Shown here in pieces: positions 12,562-20,222 of a DNA stretch of 30,432 bases (position 1 is its first letter; every line of letters starts with the position of its first letter). Below the pieces are notes generated by a model. That model saw only the letters and a list, made by a program, of their open reading frames with translations, did no database searches and was not told the DNA's origin. The DNA lies in the IMG/VR virus record IMGVR_UViG_3300007735_000593, positions 1-30,432 of that record. One strand, given 5' to 3'. Source of the DNA: a virus. The translations under genes and the position numbers were made by a program.

Positions 12562-13143
12562 TCAACAGTTATTGCAGTAGGGGTCATATCCGTAGGGCCA
12601 AGGGCGGTCCAAGCCAGCACCACGGCGCAGGGTTCTTGCATCCAAGGCCATGCCCGTGTTGTAGTTGGTGCCGTTGGGATAGATAGTGTCAAGAGCCGAT
12701 GGTGGGGAGTTGAAGAGCGGGTAATTAGTGCGGTTCTCCATCAGGTACCTGGTAATCCTTTCCGAATACCATTCCGCATCGTTCTTCACTTTGTCCGTCA
12801 AGCGGGTAATCTCGTCCATGGACATTTGCGAAGATTCCTCGCTGGTTCTGCGTACCATGCCCTTGTTCATGTATTTAAAGGCCAATACCATCGGCAACTC
12901 GTAGTAGAGCCATTGCACCATTGCGGGTTGGATGTAATCTTCCAAGAGCGTCGTGTTCAAGGCAGTAGTCGTTCCGCTTACCACCTGCGTCACCATTTCG
13001 CTATACAGGGCCGATCCGACTATTGGTTGGATCCTCATCTCCTGCACCTTTACGATCGTAGGCCGAATCTGCGTAAACGATACATTCTCGTTTATTACGC
13101 TATTGTCCAAGAGCGTCTGCTCGCTGATAAAGAGTGCCTTCAT
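12562..13143 (-). CDS. Head-tail adaptor, DUF6712-like
   Basis: A 193-residue protein with the start MKALFISEQTLLDNSVINEN and the helix-rich core TIVKVQEMRIQPIVGSALYS, which I recognise as the DUF6712 type found with portals in Bacteroidetes phages. It probably forms the ring below the portal. The C-terminus is Tyr/Pro/Cys-rich (PWPYGYDPYCNNC). The start overlaps the portal stop as ATGA, so the two are translated together. Confidence 0.75.
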   Translation of the reverse strand: MKALFISEQTLLDNSVINENVSFTQIRPTIVKVQEMRIQPIVGSALYSEMVTQVVSGTTTALNTTLLEDYIQPAMVQWLYYELPMVLAFKYMNKGMVRRTSEESSQMSMDEITRLTDKVKNDAEWYSERITRYLMENRTNYPLFNSPPSALDTIYPNGTNYNTGMALDARTLRRGAGLDRPWPYGYDPYCNNC

Positions 13144-15260
13144 GCTTTCGTGATTTTATTGCCCTTGCGGATGACGAGTTGCTGCTCCCATACATGGCGG
13201 CATTGGGGGCGATTCACTCCGCTGGCCGTATGATACCAACCGCCACGGCGATTCCATACTGAGTACCCCATGATGTTGGAAATACCATTTATGTCGTCCC
13301 GTGTGTAGACCTTGCCTTGGTCAGCCAAGTCCAGCATGACCTTGCAGAACTCACGGCTGGTCCGTTTGTCCTTGTTGCTGAAACCTGCCGCCCATGCGTA
13401 CTTGTAGCGGACTTCAAGCACGGGTTCTGCGACCTCCTTGATGTTTTTGGGCAAGCCCTGCTCTGCGATTTTGTCCACCGCTCTTGCAATGGGGTAGCGG
13501 TCTTTTGTGATTAGGTAAGCGACCCGCTTGGCGACCTTGGCCTTGCTGACCCCGAACTCCTTGGCCATTTCTTCCACGGATGCGTCACGGTTCTTCTTGC
13601 GGTAGGCTTCAATCTTCTTGTCCAACTCTTTCTCTTCCTCGCCAAGTTCAGCGAAGGCTTGACGGACCTGGTCGTCTAAATCGGCATCAAACCGCATTGG
13701 CTTGCTGTGCATGACAACATACTCGTCGGCATTGCTTCCAAACTTGCTTGCAACGACCTCCAAGACCTTAAATTCCTCGTCCCCCCATCCGTAGTCCTCG
13801 TCATCTTCTTCGCCCCATGTAGGCTCGGAAAACGCTTGCTCTTGAACTCCGAGAAGGGTGTTCACTTCTTCGGGGGTCAACCCGAATCCAGCGGATAGCA
13901 TCGTGCGGGCCATCTCCAAGGTGATTTTTTCTTGGGCGTAGTGCCGAACTATCCGCATCAAGTTCTGGTACTCACGGCCCGATAGTTTCTTAATGTTGTC
14001 GTTGGATAGTTGTGCAGGTGTTTGGGGTTGCTCGTCGGGTTGGGGATTGTGTCCAACCACATCGGCGGGTTGCTTTTCCAATGCAGGAAGGCCCGCTTTT
14101 TCCCGCAGTTCTTCGGGGGTCATTATTTGCAGCAGGGCGGCTTCGGATAGTCGCTCGGTGATGGGTTCCACAGGAATCAGTTCCATCCCTTCCACGCCGT
14201 TGAACGAACCCAAATAGTTAATCATCCGCTCCACCTTGCGAACTCGGTCGTTCACATAGGTAGCCTTGAATAGTTCGTAAGCCTCCACCATTTCCTGCCT
14301 GCCGCCAAGTTGCCCTTCGGTCTTCACACCGAATAGCATCGGGTTCACGACACGGTGCGAAATAAATATTTCCTGCTGGATGGCCTTGTTGAGAATCTCA
14401 AACTGCTTGTCCATATCGCTCGGAGTGAGCGGTTCAAGCGTCGGGGCTTTGTTGACATCGTCGTTGAAAGTCACAACGAATCGGCCTGCATTGTCGGTCC
14501 CGCTGAACTTGCGCTTGATTTGCCGCTCAATGTCGCCTTGTTCTTCGGGCGTTGGGATTCCGTTATTGAAATTTATCAAGTACCCGCCCCAAAAGTTATT
14601 GCGGAGGTTGTTGTTGTGAAAGTTCGCCACCTGCACATCCGCTTCAATCCAAGCCAAGCCTCCCATGTATTCAGGCAGGGGATAGGATTTGACACCTGCT
14701 GCATAGACCCGATAGTAGAACAGTTGCTTGCCGATTCGGTTGTCTGCATCAAAGGCGGGGATTTTCTCTACATCGCCGATTTTGGGATATAGTTGCACCA
14801 TATCATCATTGTACCAATCGGCGACTTGAAACATCCGCTCGTCTTTGTCCACTCGGATTTTTTCAAAGGGGATGTGTTCCATTTTCGCAATGGTTCCCAT
14901 CTTGTTCCAAGTGACGGCAACGGCAAACCCGTTGAATATTTCCAAGTCAAGGACGAGTTTCTCGGTGATATCGTTTAAGTCGTCATGCTCGGATAAGCCG
15001 TCAAAGAACTTGGCGTAGCGGGCTTGTTGCTCCACGGTCATCTTGTCCCCAGGTTTCCAGCCACCGCCAATGATGTAGTTCACCTTGCCGTTGACGATAG
15101 CGTTGTGCTTGCTGCTTCGGCGGTAGTTGTCAAGAAGATAGTAGGGGTACTCGTTGAACGCACCGTAGGTGATGTATTTGCCCGCTTTGTTTTCAAGCAT
15201 CACGGGGACTTTATGTTCAATACCCAACCATTGGGTGAATGATTGCTTTATACTGCTCAT
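13140..15260 (-). CDS. Portal protein with C-terminal HTH-like and MuF-like extension
   Basis: A 706-residue portal, the ring through which DNA enters and leaves the head. The portal core spans about 1-400 (AFNEYPYYLLDNYRRSSKHN; KVNYIIGGGWKPGD; NNLRNNFWGGYLINFNNG; EIFISHRVVNPMLFG). It is followed by a Pro/Gln linker, a helical region, an acidic stretch (EEDDEDYGWGDEE), a predicted helix-turn-helix at about 556-585 (SVEEMAKEFGVSKAKVAKRV) and a C-terminal domain ending NRPQCRHVWEQQ, with the CRHxW mark of MuF-type head proteins. It is longer than usual portals. A fused MuF-like part would be packaged with the head. ATGA overlaps exist at both ends. Confidence 0.88.
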   Translation of the reverse strand: MSSIKQSFTQWLGIEHKVPVMLENKAGKYITYGAFNEYPYYLLDNYRRSSKHNAIVNGKVNYIIGGGWKPGDKMTVEQQARYAKFFDGLSEHDDLNDITEKLVLDLEIFNGFAVAVTWNKMGTIAKMEHIPFEKIRVDKDERMFQVADWYNDDMVQLYPKIGDVEKIPAFDADNRIGKQLFYYRVYAAGVKSYPLPEYMGGLAWIEADVQVANFHNNNLRNNFWGGYLINFNNGIPTPEEQGDIERQIKRKFSGTDNAGRFVVTFNDDVNKAPTLEPLTPSDMDKQFEILNKAIQQEIFISHRVVNPMLFGVKTEGQLGGRQEMVEAYELFKATYVNDRVRKVERMINYLGSFNGVEGMELIPVEPITERLSEAALLQIMTPEELREKAGLPALEKQPADVVGHNPQPDEQPQTPAQLSNDNIKKLSGREYQNLMRIVRHYAQEKITLEMARTMLSAGFGLTPEEVNTLLGVQEQAFSEPTWGEEDDEDYGWGDEEFKVLEVVASKFGSNADEYVVMHSKPMRFDADLDDQVRQAFAELGEEEKELDKKIEAYRKKNRDASVEEMAKEFGVSKAKVAKRVAYLITKDRYPIARAVDKIAEQGLPKNIKEVAEPVLEVRYKYAWAAGFSNKDKRTSREFCKVMLDLADQGKVYTRDDINGISNIMGYSVWNRRGGWYHTASGVNRPQCRHVWEQQLVIRKGNKITKA

Positions 15261-15811
15261 AGCGTGTGTACGGTGAAGGATAGGGCTGAAATAGTGATGT
15301 TTGCGCCCGAATCAATGGCGTTGATGTAGATGCTGAACTCGTCGTTGACCGCACCTTGCAGAACGGTTTCGGTGAACACCGCATGGCCGTTGGTGTGGGT
15401 CGTGGTCAGGTCAGCCATTGACTGTGGAATGATGGTGCCATTCTTGGCAATGTAGATTTTTATCTGTGTCTGATTGTTTTGGGCGATGACCATATTCACC
15501 GACACCCGCAAGGCTGCACCCGTTGTGCCTGTGTAAGTCAACGATGTGGTTGTGCGTGAAAAGTTGTAGGTTGAAAGCAGCCCCAACTTCATTGCACTCG
15601 TCAATTTGACGGCCTGCCCTTGGGTCGGGGTCCAGGTGGTTGCTTGGTCCAGGTACAGGTTGCCCACGCCCCGCTCTCGGTCAAGAGTTGCGGTATCGGC
15701 AAGGTCGTCGAATAGTCCACCCACACGGGCGGCGGTGTTCGCTCCTGCAGCGGTTTCGTTCGTGATGGTTGCGGCACTCGTCTGCAACTGGGTTCTCGTT
15801 TGTACGCTCAT
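15257..15811 (-). CDS. Fibre-like structural protein, 184 aa
   Basis: The N-terminal 40 residues (SAATITNETAAGANTAARVG then GLFDDLADT) form an attachment segment I associate with fibre-like proteins of Bacteroidetes phages. The rest is beta-rich, with YTGTTGAALRVSVNMVIAQN, IYIAKNGTIIPQSM and a final ITISALSFTVHTL, in the manner of a C1q/TNF-like trimer. It probably decorates head or tail and may bind the host surface. The start overlaps the previous stop as ATGA, and the stop overlaps the portal start as ATGA. Confidence 0.72.
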   Translation of the reverse strand: MSVQTRTQLQTSAATITNETAAGANTAARVGGLFDDLADTATLDRERGVGNLYLDQATTWTPTQGQAVKLTSAMKLGLLSTYNFSRTTTSLTYTGTTGAALRVSVNMVIAQNNQTQIKIYIAKNGTIIPQSMADLTTTHTNGHAVFTETVLQGAVNDEFSIYINAIDSGANITISALSFTVHTL

Positions 15812-16206
15812 GCGAAGGATTGGTCAAAGGTTTGGTCAAAGACACCCTCGTCGGATGCCCCGAAGACGGTGTACTGGATGGAATTTGCGAAGGTGTTGAA
15901 TGTCAGCGACACTACCTGTACATACGCCAAGCCCGTTTCAACCACCGCAACGGCTGCACCAACCGTGCTACTGGTATCGTAAACTTCATAGCGATACGAG
16001 CCTGTTTCAAGCGACCCCACGGCAAGCGAAAATTTGTCATAGCGGTTCGTGTATTGCGATAGGTTGGCCGATTTCAGCAGGGTGAAGTCGGTCGTGGAGT
16101 TCTTGGCGATGTTGGTGAGCCGCAAGATGTAGCGGTCCCCCGATGAGGCCCGCTGCGTCCAAGTGACGACAATAGTGTTGGTGGTGTTGGGGGATAGGTA
16201 AATCAC
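15808..16206 (-). CDS. Beta-rich structural protein, about 132 aa, start uncertain
   Basis: The clear protein part begins IYLSPNTTNTIVVTWTQRAS and continues as strand-rich sequence (YILRLTNIAKNSTTDFTLLK; GSLETGSYRYEVYD) to a C-terminus with FDQTFDQSFA. The frame is open up to an ATG at 16368, but that stretch overlaps the glycosyltransferase gene and lacks structural character, so I prefer the GTG at 16206, which follows AGGGGTAGA. It is likely a small fibre or virion accessory protein with an Ig-like pattern. Its TGA overlaps the next start. Confidence 0.62.
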   Translation of the reverse strand: MIYLSPNTTNTIVVTWTQRASSGDRYILRLTNIAKNSTTDFTLLKSANLSQYTNRYDKFSLAVGSLETGSYRYEVYDTSSTVGAAVAVVETGLAYVQVVSLTFNTFANSIQYTVFGASDEGVFDQTFDQSFA

Positions 16207-16237
16207 TCTACCCCTAAATGTAGGATGCGCCCGAATT

Positions 16238-17314
16238 TCACAATTTGCGCCCGATACTGCGGTAGAGTTCGGCCCTCCGCTCGGCGGTCTTGCTGATGTC
16301 AAACCGCTCACGGACATCCTTGGACAACTGCACGGCCAAGGAGCGAGCGTAGTCGGGTTCGTTGACAAACTTCCTCACCGCCTTGTACCAAGCGTCCTTC
16401 TTGCCGTAAGGTATCACAAGCCCGTTGTGGCCGTGGACGATGATGTCGGTGTAGGGAATGGTTTCGGAGGCGATGATAGCCTTGCCCATCCAGCCTGCTT
16501 CCACGACCTTCAGTTCGCTTTTGAGGCGGTTGAACTTGGTGTCTCGGAGCGGGGCGATGGTGGCGTTGATGAAGTTGTAGCCCCCGACATAGGAATAAAT
16601 GTCAGCGGCTTGGATGCGGCCATAGTTCTTGTTCAGCCCACGGCACGATAGCATCCGCTCGTAATCGTCGTAAACGGGGTTGTTGTCGTTCCAACCGCCC
16701 AGGTAGATTTTGTACCTCCCGTCAAGGGACTTATCGTGGGCAAGCAGTCCGAACGAATGCTCTACGAGGGCAATGTCTTCCTGGTGCTGCGCCCCACCAA
16801 ACCATCCGATTTTAAACAGGTGCGGTTCGGGTTCAGCGGTCGTGTCGGGAATATACTGCTGGTAGGCTTCGTAGGGTTCGTTGGGGAGGATGGTCACGGC
16901 CTTGTTGAGCAGGCGAATCTTCTGCGCCAAGTGTTCCGTCGTCGTGGTCACATGGTCAGCAAGACGGATATGCTCCCGAATCTGCTCATCCAATTTCGTG
17001 GACAGGTAGTGCCGATACATGATGTGGCCCGATTCCAACACCCAGTAGTCATCGAGGTCCAGTATCACCTTCGCCCCAAACGCCGTGAGAGCCTTGTAAA
17101 CGCCACGAATTTGGTCCAGCGTACCTTGACACCACAAGCGGTTAAAAAGCCACACATCGACCGTCTTAAGGTCTTCATCTTTGACATTGGCGATATTGTC
17201 TACACACACATAGTCAAACTCGGTGTAGTTGTCGCCAAGGTAGGCGTTCGGCATCTCCAAGCGGTAGAAGGAACACCCCGTCGGGTGGGCGTTGTAAACG
17301 ATGCAAATTCTCAT
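16238..17314 (-). CDS. GT-B glycosyltransferase (GT4-like)
   Basis: A 358-residue protein of the two-domain GT-B type. The N-terminal domain starts MRICIVYNAHPTGCSFYRLE and includes VILDLDDYWVLESGH. The C-terminal domain has HLFKIGWFGGAQHQEDIALV, YKIYLGGWNDNNPVYDDY, and the nucleotide-sugar block KSELKVVEAGWMGKAIIASE with a following YTDIIVHGHNGLVIPYG, as in group 1 glycosyltransferases. It would transfer a sugar from an activated donor. The acceptor is unknown; virion proteins or host surface glycans are possible. The start at 17314 is 4 nt behind a -7 box; the upstream frame start at 17329 is rejected for that reason. Confidence 0.87.
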   Translation of the reverse strand: MRICIVYNAHPTGCSFYRLEMPNAYLGDNYTEFDYVCVDNIANVKDEDLKTVDVWLFNRLWCQGTLDQIRGVYKALTAFGAKVILDLDDYWVLESGHIMYRHYLSTKLDEQIREHIRLADHVTTTTEHLAQKIRLLNKAVTILPNEPYEAYQQYIPDTTAEPEPHLFKIGWFGGAQHQEDIALVEHSFGLLAHDKSLDGRYKIYLGGWNDNNPVYDDYERMLSCRGLNKNYGRIQAADIYSYVGGYNFINATIAPLRDTKFNRLKSELKVVEAGWMGKAIIASETIPYTDIIVHGHNGLVIPYGKKDAWYKAVRKFVNEPDYARSLAVQLSKDVRERFDISKTAERRAELYRSIGRKL

Positions 17315-17318
17315 ACAA

Positions 17319-17348
17319 CAAAGGTACAAAAAAAAGGGCCACCCCCGA
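17319..17348 (-). promoter_or_regulatory. Promoter overlapping a terminator, 4 nt before ATG
   Basis: Minus-strand TACCTTTG (17326-17319) with TCG exactly 19 nt upstream (17348-17346), one mismatch from consensus. The box ends 4 nt before the ATG at 17314, so the message would be leaderless. The spacer is formed by the T run and 3-prime arm of the preceding terminator. Confidence 0.6.
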
Positions 17349-17359
17349 AAGGATGGCCC
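17328..17359 (-). terminator. Intrinsic terminator after tail-tube-like gene
   Basis: Minus-strand stem GGGCCATCC/GGGTGGCCC (nine positions, one wobble; 17359-17351 with 17344-17336), a 6-nt loop and eight T (17335-17328). It separates the 177-aa structural gene from the glycosyltransferase gene. Confidence 0.85.
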
Positions 17360-17396
17360 AGACCACTAAACCATGCGGCGTATGAGAACCGCAGGT

Positions 17397-17404
17397 CAAA
17401 GATA
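17397..17404 (-). promoter_or_regulatory. Weak -7 box directly after structural gene
   Basis: TATCTTTG just past the stop of the 177-aa gene, without a -33 element at the right distance. If used, the transcript would run only about 60 nt to the terminator at 17328. Confidence 0.25.
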
Positions 17405-17406
17405 CT

Positions 17407-17940
17407 CTACGACCCGCTGATTTGTGCGGTCAGCGCAGAGAATGTTGCTGCTGCGATGTTCAGCATCGGGTCTGGTTCCATACCCGTCAGCGTCATCTCG
17501 TAGCCTGAACGGTCGCCGAATGCCGTACCCGTTCCAGCAGTTCCTGCCGAGGCTTCCAAGCCATTTGCGGCACCAAGCAACCAGTAGCGGTTGTTGTTGT
17601 CGAGCACGATGACCAACAAGCGATTCCGAGCCAAGAGGCGCAGTTCATTGCGCACGGCGGTCTGCAACTTGTTGATGGTGAAGGTGACTTCGGGGGTGTA
17701 GAACAAGGTGCCGTTCTCCGTGCTGGCGTTCAGCGTTTCCGTCATGCTGGAAGTCGCCTTGGTCAAGTCGTATTCAAACCAAGACCCCGAAACCGAGGTA
17801 GGAGTGAATCCAGTTACCAATCCGCTGCCGTTCGTGTTGACCGAACCCGTAGCGTTGATTGGTTGTACATAAATCGTTTTGATGCCGCCGACTGAATCTC
17901 GGCATCCGAGGGCGTAGCCCGTAGTTAGGGAGCAGGACAT
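17407..17940 (-). CDS. Probable tail tube / major structural protein, 177 aa
   Basis: The protein starts MSCSLTTGYALGCRDSVGGI, a start I associate with a structural protein found beside the capsid gene in Bacteroidetes phages, and has VSGSWFEYDLTKATSSMTET, a TPEVTFTINKLQTAVRNELR helix and a C-terminal LTGMEPDPMLNIAAATF. A beta-rich protein with one helix, between terminators downstream of the capsid, suits a tail tube subunit. The name is tentative since no catalytic residues can confirm it. The leader is A/T-rich (TTAAAATAAAAAATACACT). Confidence 0.68.
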   Translation of the reverse strand: MSCSLTTGYALGCRDSVGGIKTIYVQPINATGSVNTNGSGLVTGFTPTSVSGSWFEYDLTKATSSMTETLNASTENGTLFYTPEVTFTINKLQTAVRNELRLLARNRLLVIVLDNNNRYWLLGAANGLEASAGTAGTGTAFGDRSGYEMTLTGMEPDPMLNIAAATFSALTAQISGS

Positions 17941-17972
17941 AGTGTATTTTTTATTTTAAGAGTTGCAAGAAT

Positions 17973-18001
17973 AAAAAGCGGGGGGAAGTTTCCCGCCCCC
18001 C
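17973..18001 (-). terminator. Intrinsic terminator after major capsid gene
   Basis: A minus-strand G/C hairpin with six G (18001-17996) and six C (17985-17980), then GC and a T5 run (17977-17973), 7 nt after the capsid stop. It may reduce transcription into the next gene so that capsid protein is made in excess. Confidence 0.7.
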
Positions 18002-18007
18002 TTACAC

Positions 18008-18943
18008 TTAGGCCAATCTCCAGTCAACAACGAGGTCTGGGTAAGCGACTTGGACACCAACTTTGAAGGCGGCTTGGAAGCGGACTTCGTCGTTGTCCTG
18101 TGAGTACCACAAGGAGAAGTTTTCCTCGTCGCTCAACAGGTCGGTTCCGTAGAAGAAGTTGCCGAGGTAAGAACAAACCAAGCGGTTGTAACCAAGCAAG
18201 CCTGGTACTGCAACTACACGGACATTTGTACCAGGGTAGATGATGTCACCATCGGCCAACCCTTGCAGGTCAACTTGGTTGTACATGACACCCGCATTGG
18301 CCTTCAACGCTCCAATCAAGGTGCGGAAAGTGTCCCATCCGCAGAAAATCACCAAGTCGTTGCGGGTCAAGATGGCCTGCGGGATGCGGTTGTAGATGGT
18401 GTCAAAGACGCTGCTGATGACATTGTTTGTGGTGATACCAACCGAGGCAGACACGGCAGCGGTGTTACCCGACACGGTTGAACCCGATGCAGCGTTTAGG
18501 ATTGTCAGCAAACCAGTCACCAAGGTAGAACCCGACCAGATGGCGTTCTCCAAAGCCTCGGCGATGCGGAGGGCTTTCTGCTCGGCGTAAGCCTGCTCAA
18601 AAGGAACTCCATCGTAGGTAGAGCCTTGGGTCAACTGCGTCTGCATCCAGTACTGCTCCAAGGAACGAGGGCAAAGAGCCTCTTGGATTTTCATGGGGGC
18701 GACGGTGATATTGCGCTGGGTGAAGGTTGTGGTTCCTGATGCAGCACCAGCGACATTCCATCCGCAGGCGGTTCCTGATTGCAGGGCAGCATCCGTGTCC
18801 ATCAAGTTCAGGGCAGCGGCTGATTTGATACCTACCTGCTTGGTGAACAGGGCGGCAGTACGGGCCGCAAATACGGCCTTGGTGATGAGCGGCAACCGAT
18901 TTTGCTCGGTGTAGGCGGTTAGGGTTCCAAGTGAAAATGACAT
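18008..18943 (-). CDS. Major capsid protein
   Basis: A 311-residue capsid subunit, probably of HK97 fold. Features: an N-terminal arm (MSFSLGTLTAYTEQNRLPLI), the helix PFEQAYAEQKALRIAEALEN, a Gly/Ser/Thr-rich middle, IPQAILTRNDLVIFCGWDTF, and a C-terminal domain with LADGDIIYPGTNVRVVAVPG and NDEVRFQAAFKVGVQVAYPD. It follows scaffold and protease genes, as is usual for capsid proteins, and is followed by a strong terminator. The leader TTTAACCCCCCAAAACAAAAAGCC is A/C-rich. Confidence 0.9.
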   Translation of the reverse strand: MSFSLGTLTAYTEQNRLPLITKAVFAARTAALFTKQVGIKSAAALNLMDTDAALQSGTACGWNVAGAASGTTTFTQRNITVAPMKIQEALCPRSLEQYWMQTQLTQGSTYDGVPFEQAYAEQKALRIAEALENAIWSGSTLVTGLLTILNAASGSTVSGNTAAVSASVGITTNNVISSVFDTIYNRIPQAILTRNDLVIFCGWDTFRTLIGALKANAGVMYNQVDLQGLADGDIIYPGTNVRVVAVPGLLGYNRLVCSYLGNFFYGTDLLSDEENFSLWYSQDNDEVRFQAAFKVGVQVAYPDLVVDWRLA

Positions 18944-18969
18944 GGCTTTTTGTTTTGGGGGGTTAAAGG

Positions 18970-19608
18970 TTAATTGGATTTTTTAAGGTTTTGGATTGCT
19001 TGTGCGAGGTTGTTGAAGTTCTGCTGCGTTGCGGCCTTGCGCTGCTCCACGATAGCGGAGGCGGTAGGCTTGGGGGCTTCGGTTGGAAGTTCAGCGACTT
19101 TCTCAACGATGTCGGTCATGGTTTCCATCTGCGAGGCAAAGGCGGCCATCTTGTCCTTCATCTTGCCCATCTCCACTTCCATGGCGGCCTTCAACTCGTC
19201 CATGATAGCAGCGAGGTGCTTGGCGACGATTTCTTGCACGGCTTCGGGGGTCAAGCCAACGCCAGGAGCGGCAGGGGCTTCGGGGGCTTCGCCTTCGGGG
19301 GAAACCTCGATTTCCACCTCTTGGGCTGCAACTTCGGCAGCAGGTGCTGGGGCTTCGGCTACAACGACCTCGGTGATTTTGCCACCTTCAGTCTTGATGA
19401 CACCAACACCCTCAACTTCATGCTCACCGTCGGGGGCAGGCAGGGTTTCGTCTTCGGTGATGACATACACGGCGGTACCTGCAACGAGGTCGCCATCCAC
19501 ACGGATGACCGTACCATCCACCAACTTGTAGTCGGCAAAGGCTTGCTTTTGGGTTGTGAACTTCCGCAACTCGGTGCGGAGAGTATCAATGGCTGCTTTT
19601 AGGTTCAT
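18970..19608 (-). CDS. Capsid scaffolding protein
   Basis: A 212-residue protein with a compact N-terminal beta domain (residues 22-90: FADYKLVDGTVIRVDGDLVA; TLPAPDGEHEVEGVGVIKTE), an Ala/Pro/Glu-rich linker (about 84-118) and a long helical coiled coil (VQEIVAKHLAAIMDELKAAM onward). Acidic, helical, linker-rich build and position between the protease and the capsid gene are typical of scaffolds. It would guide prohead assembly and then be removed, probably by the upstream protease. Confidence 0.82.
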   Translation of the reverse strand: MNLKAAIDTLRTELRKFTTQKQAFADYKLVDGTVIRVDGDLVAGTAVYVITEDETLPAPDGEHEVEGVGVIKTEGGKITEVVVAEAPAPAAEVAAQEVEIEVSPEGEAPEAPAAPGVGLTPEAVQEIVAKHLAAIMDELKAAMEVEMGKMKDKMAAFASQMETMTDIVEKVAELPTEAPKPTASAIVEQRKAATQQNFNNLAQAIQNLKKSN

Positions 19609-19611
19609 AGA

Positions 19612-20205
19612 TTATTGGGATTTGTAGGTTGGGTTGATATGTTGCAAAAAAGCGGTTAAGTCGTCTGCAAGGCCCGCAAGTGCGACCTCTAATTCCGTGC
19701 CTGTGTTCTTCATTCCGAATAGCCCCTCCACCGAGAAACCTTTGAAGGCGTGGCGATTCTCCCAAACTTCATCGTTCTCCACCTTAAACGAACCGAACCA
19801 AGAGCCGTCGGGGGTGTCCTCGTAGCCTTTGGGGGGAAGGATGCCCCGCTCTGCGTCGGTGATGTAGGATTCAAACATGAACACGCCATCAAGTTCGGCA
19901 TTGTGGTAAGCGTTCACATTGTGCTGGTTCCCTTGCTTAAAATACTTTTGGACAATCTTGCGGATGGTAGCCTTGTCGAATACGACATAGTATTCCCCGT
20001 AGGTGTCGTCCTTCCGATAGATGGGCGTATCGGCCAGCATGAGCGGCCCAGTCAGCACCCTGCGTTCTCCTGTTTCGGCGAATCTTTGCGGGGTCTTGGC
20101 GAAGGCTTGGAAGGGTTTCTCAATCGCAGGCATATCAACGAGGGCGACAAATTGCACGCCCTCATCCACCTCATCCACAGTCATCCGATATACGGGTAGT
20201 TCCAT
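19612..20205 (-). CDS. Prohead protease, XkdF-like
   Basis: A 197-residue protein of the XkdF-like putative protease type: TGPLMLADTPIYRKDDTYGE then YYVVFDKATIRKIVQKYFK, NVNAYHNAELDGVFMFESYI, PDGSWFGSFKVENDEVWE and AFKGFSVEGLFG. The last two blocks hold conserved Ser residues and the YHN block holds the conserved His; the residue before the His, often Glu in my memory of the family, is Tyr here. It would cleave the scaffold and perhaps the capsid during maturation. A 3-nt gap separates it from the scaffold gene. Confidence 0.85.
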   Translation of the reverse strand: MELPVYRMTVDEVDEGVQFVALVDMPAIEKPFQAFAKTPQRFAETGERRVLTGPLMLADTPIYRKDDTYGEYYVVFDKATIRKIVQKYFKQGNQHNVNAYHNAELDGVFMFESYITDAERGILPPKGYEDTPDGSWFGSFKVENDEVWENRHAFKGFSVEGLFGMKNTGTELEVALAGLADDLTAFLQHINPTYKSQ

Positions 20206-20222
20206 AGGGGGATATGTAGGAG

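Noticed and set aside
12504-12692. 62-codon minus frame with a protein-like end (EPYGSALKKYSEITGLCHG)
   Set aside because: Most of it is a shadow of the adaptor C-terminus. The part outside is only about 18 residues, with no leader.
17360-17395. tRNA-like D-arm pattern (GGTTTAGTGGTC)
   Set aside because: No acceptor, anticodon or T arm can be formed around it. The only stable stem is the terminator.
16736-17503. Plus-strand open frame of 255 codons
   Set aside because: It is antisense to the glycosyltransferase gene, whose GT-B motifs are clear, and runs through the terminator at 17328-17359.
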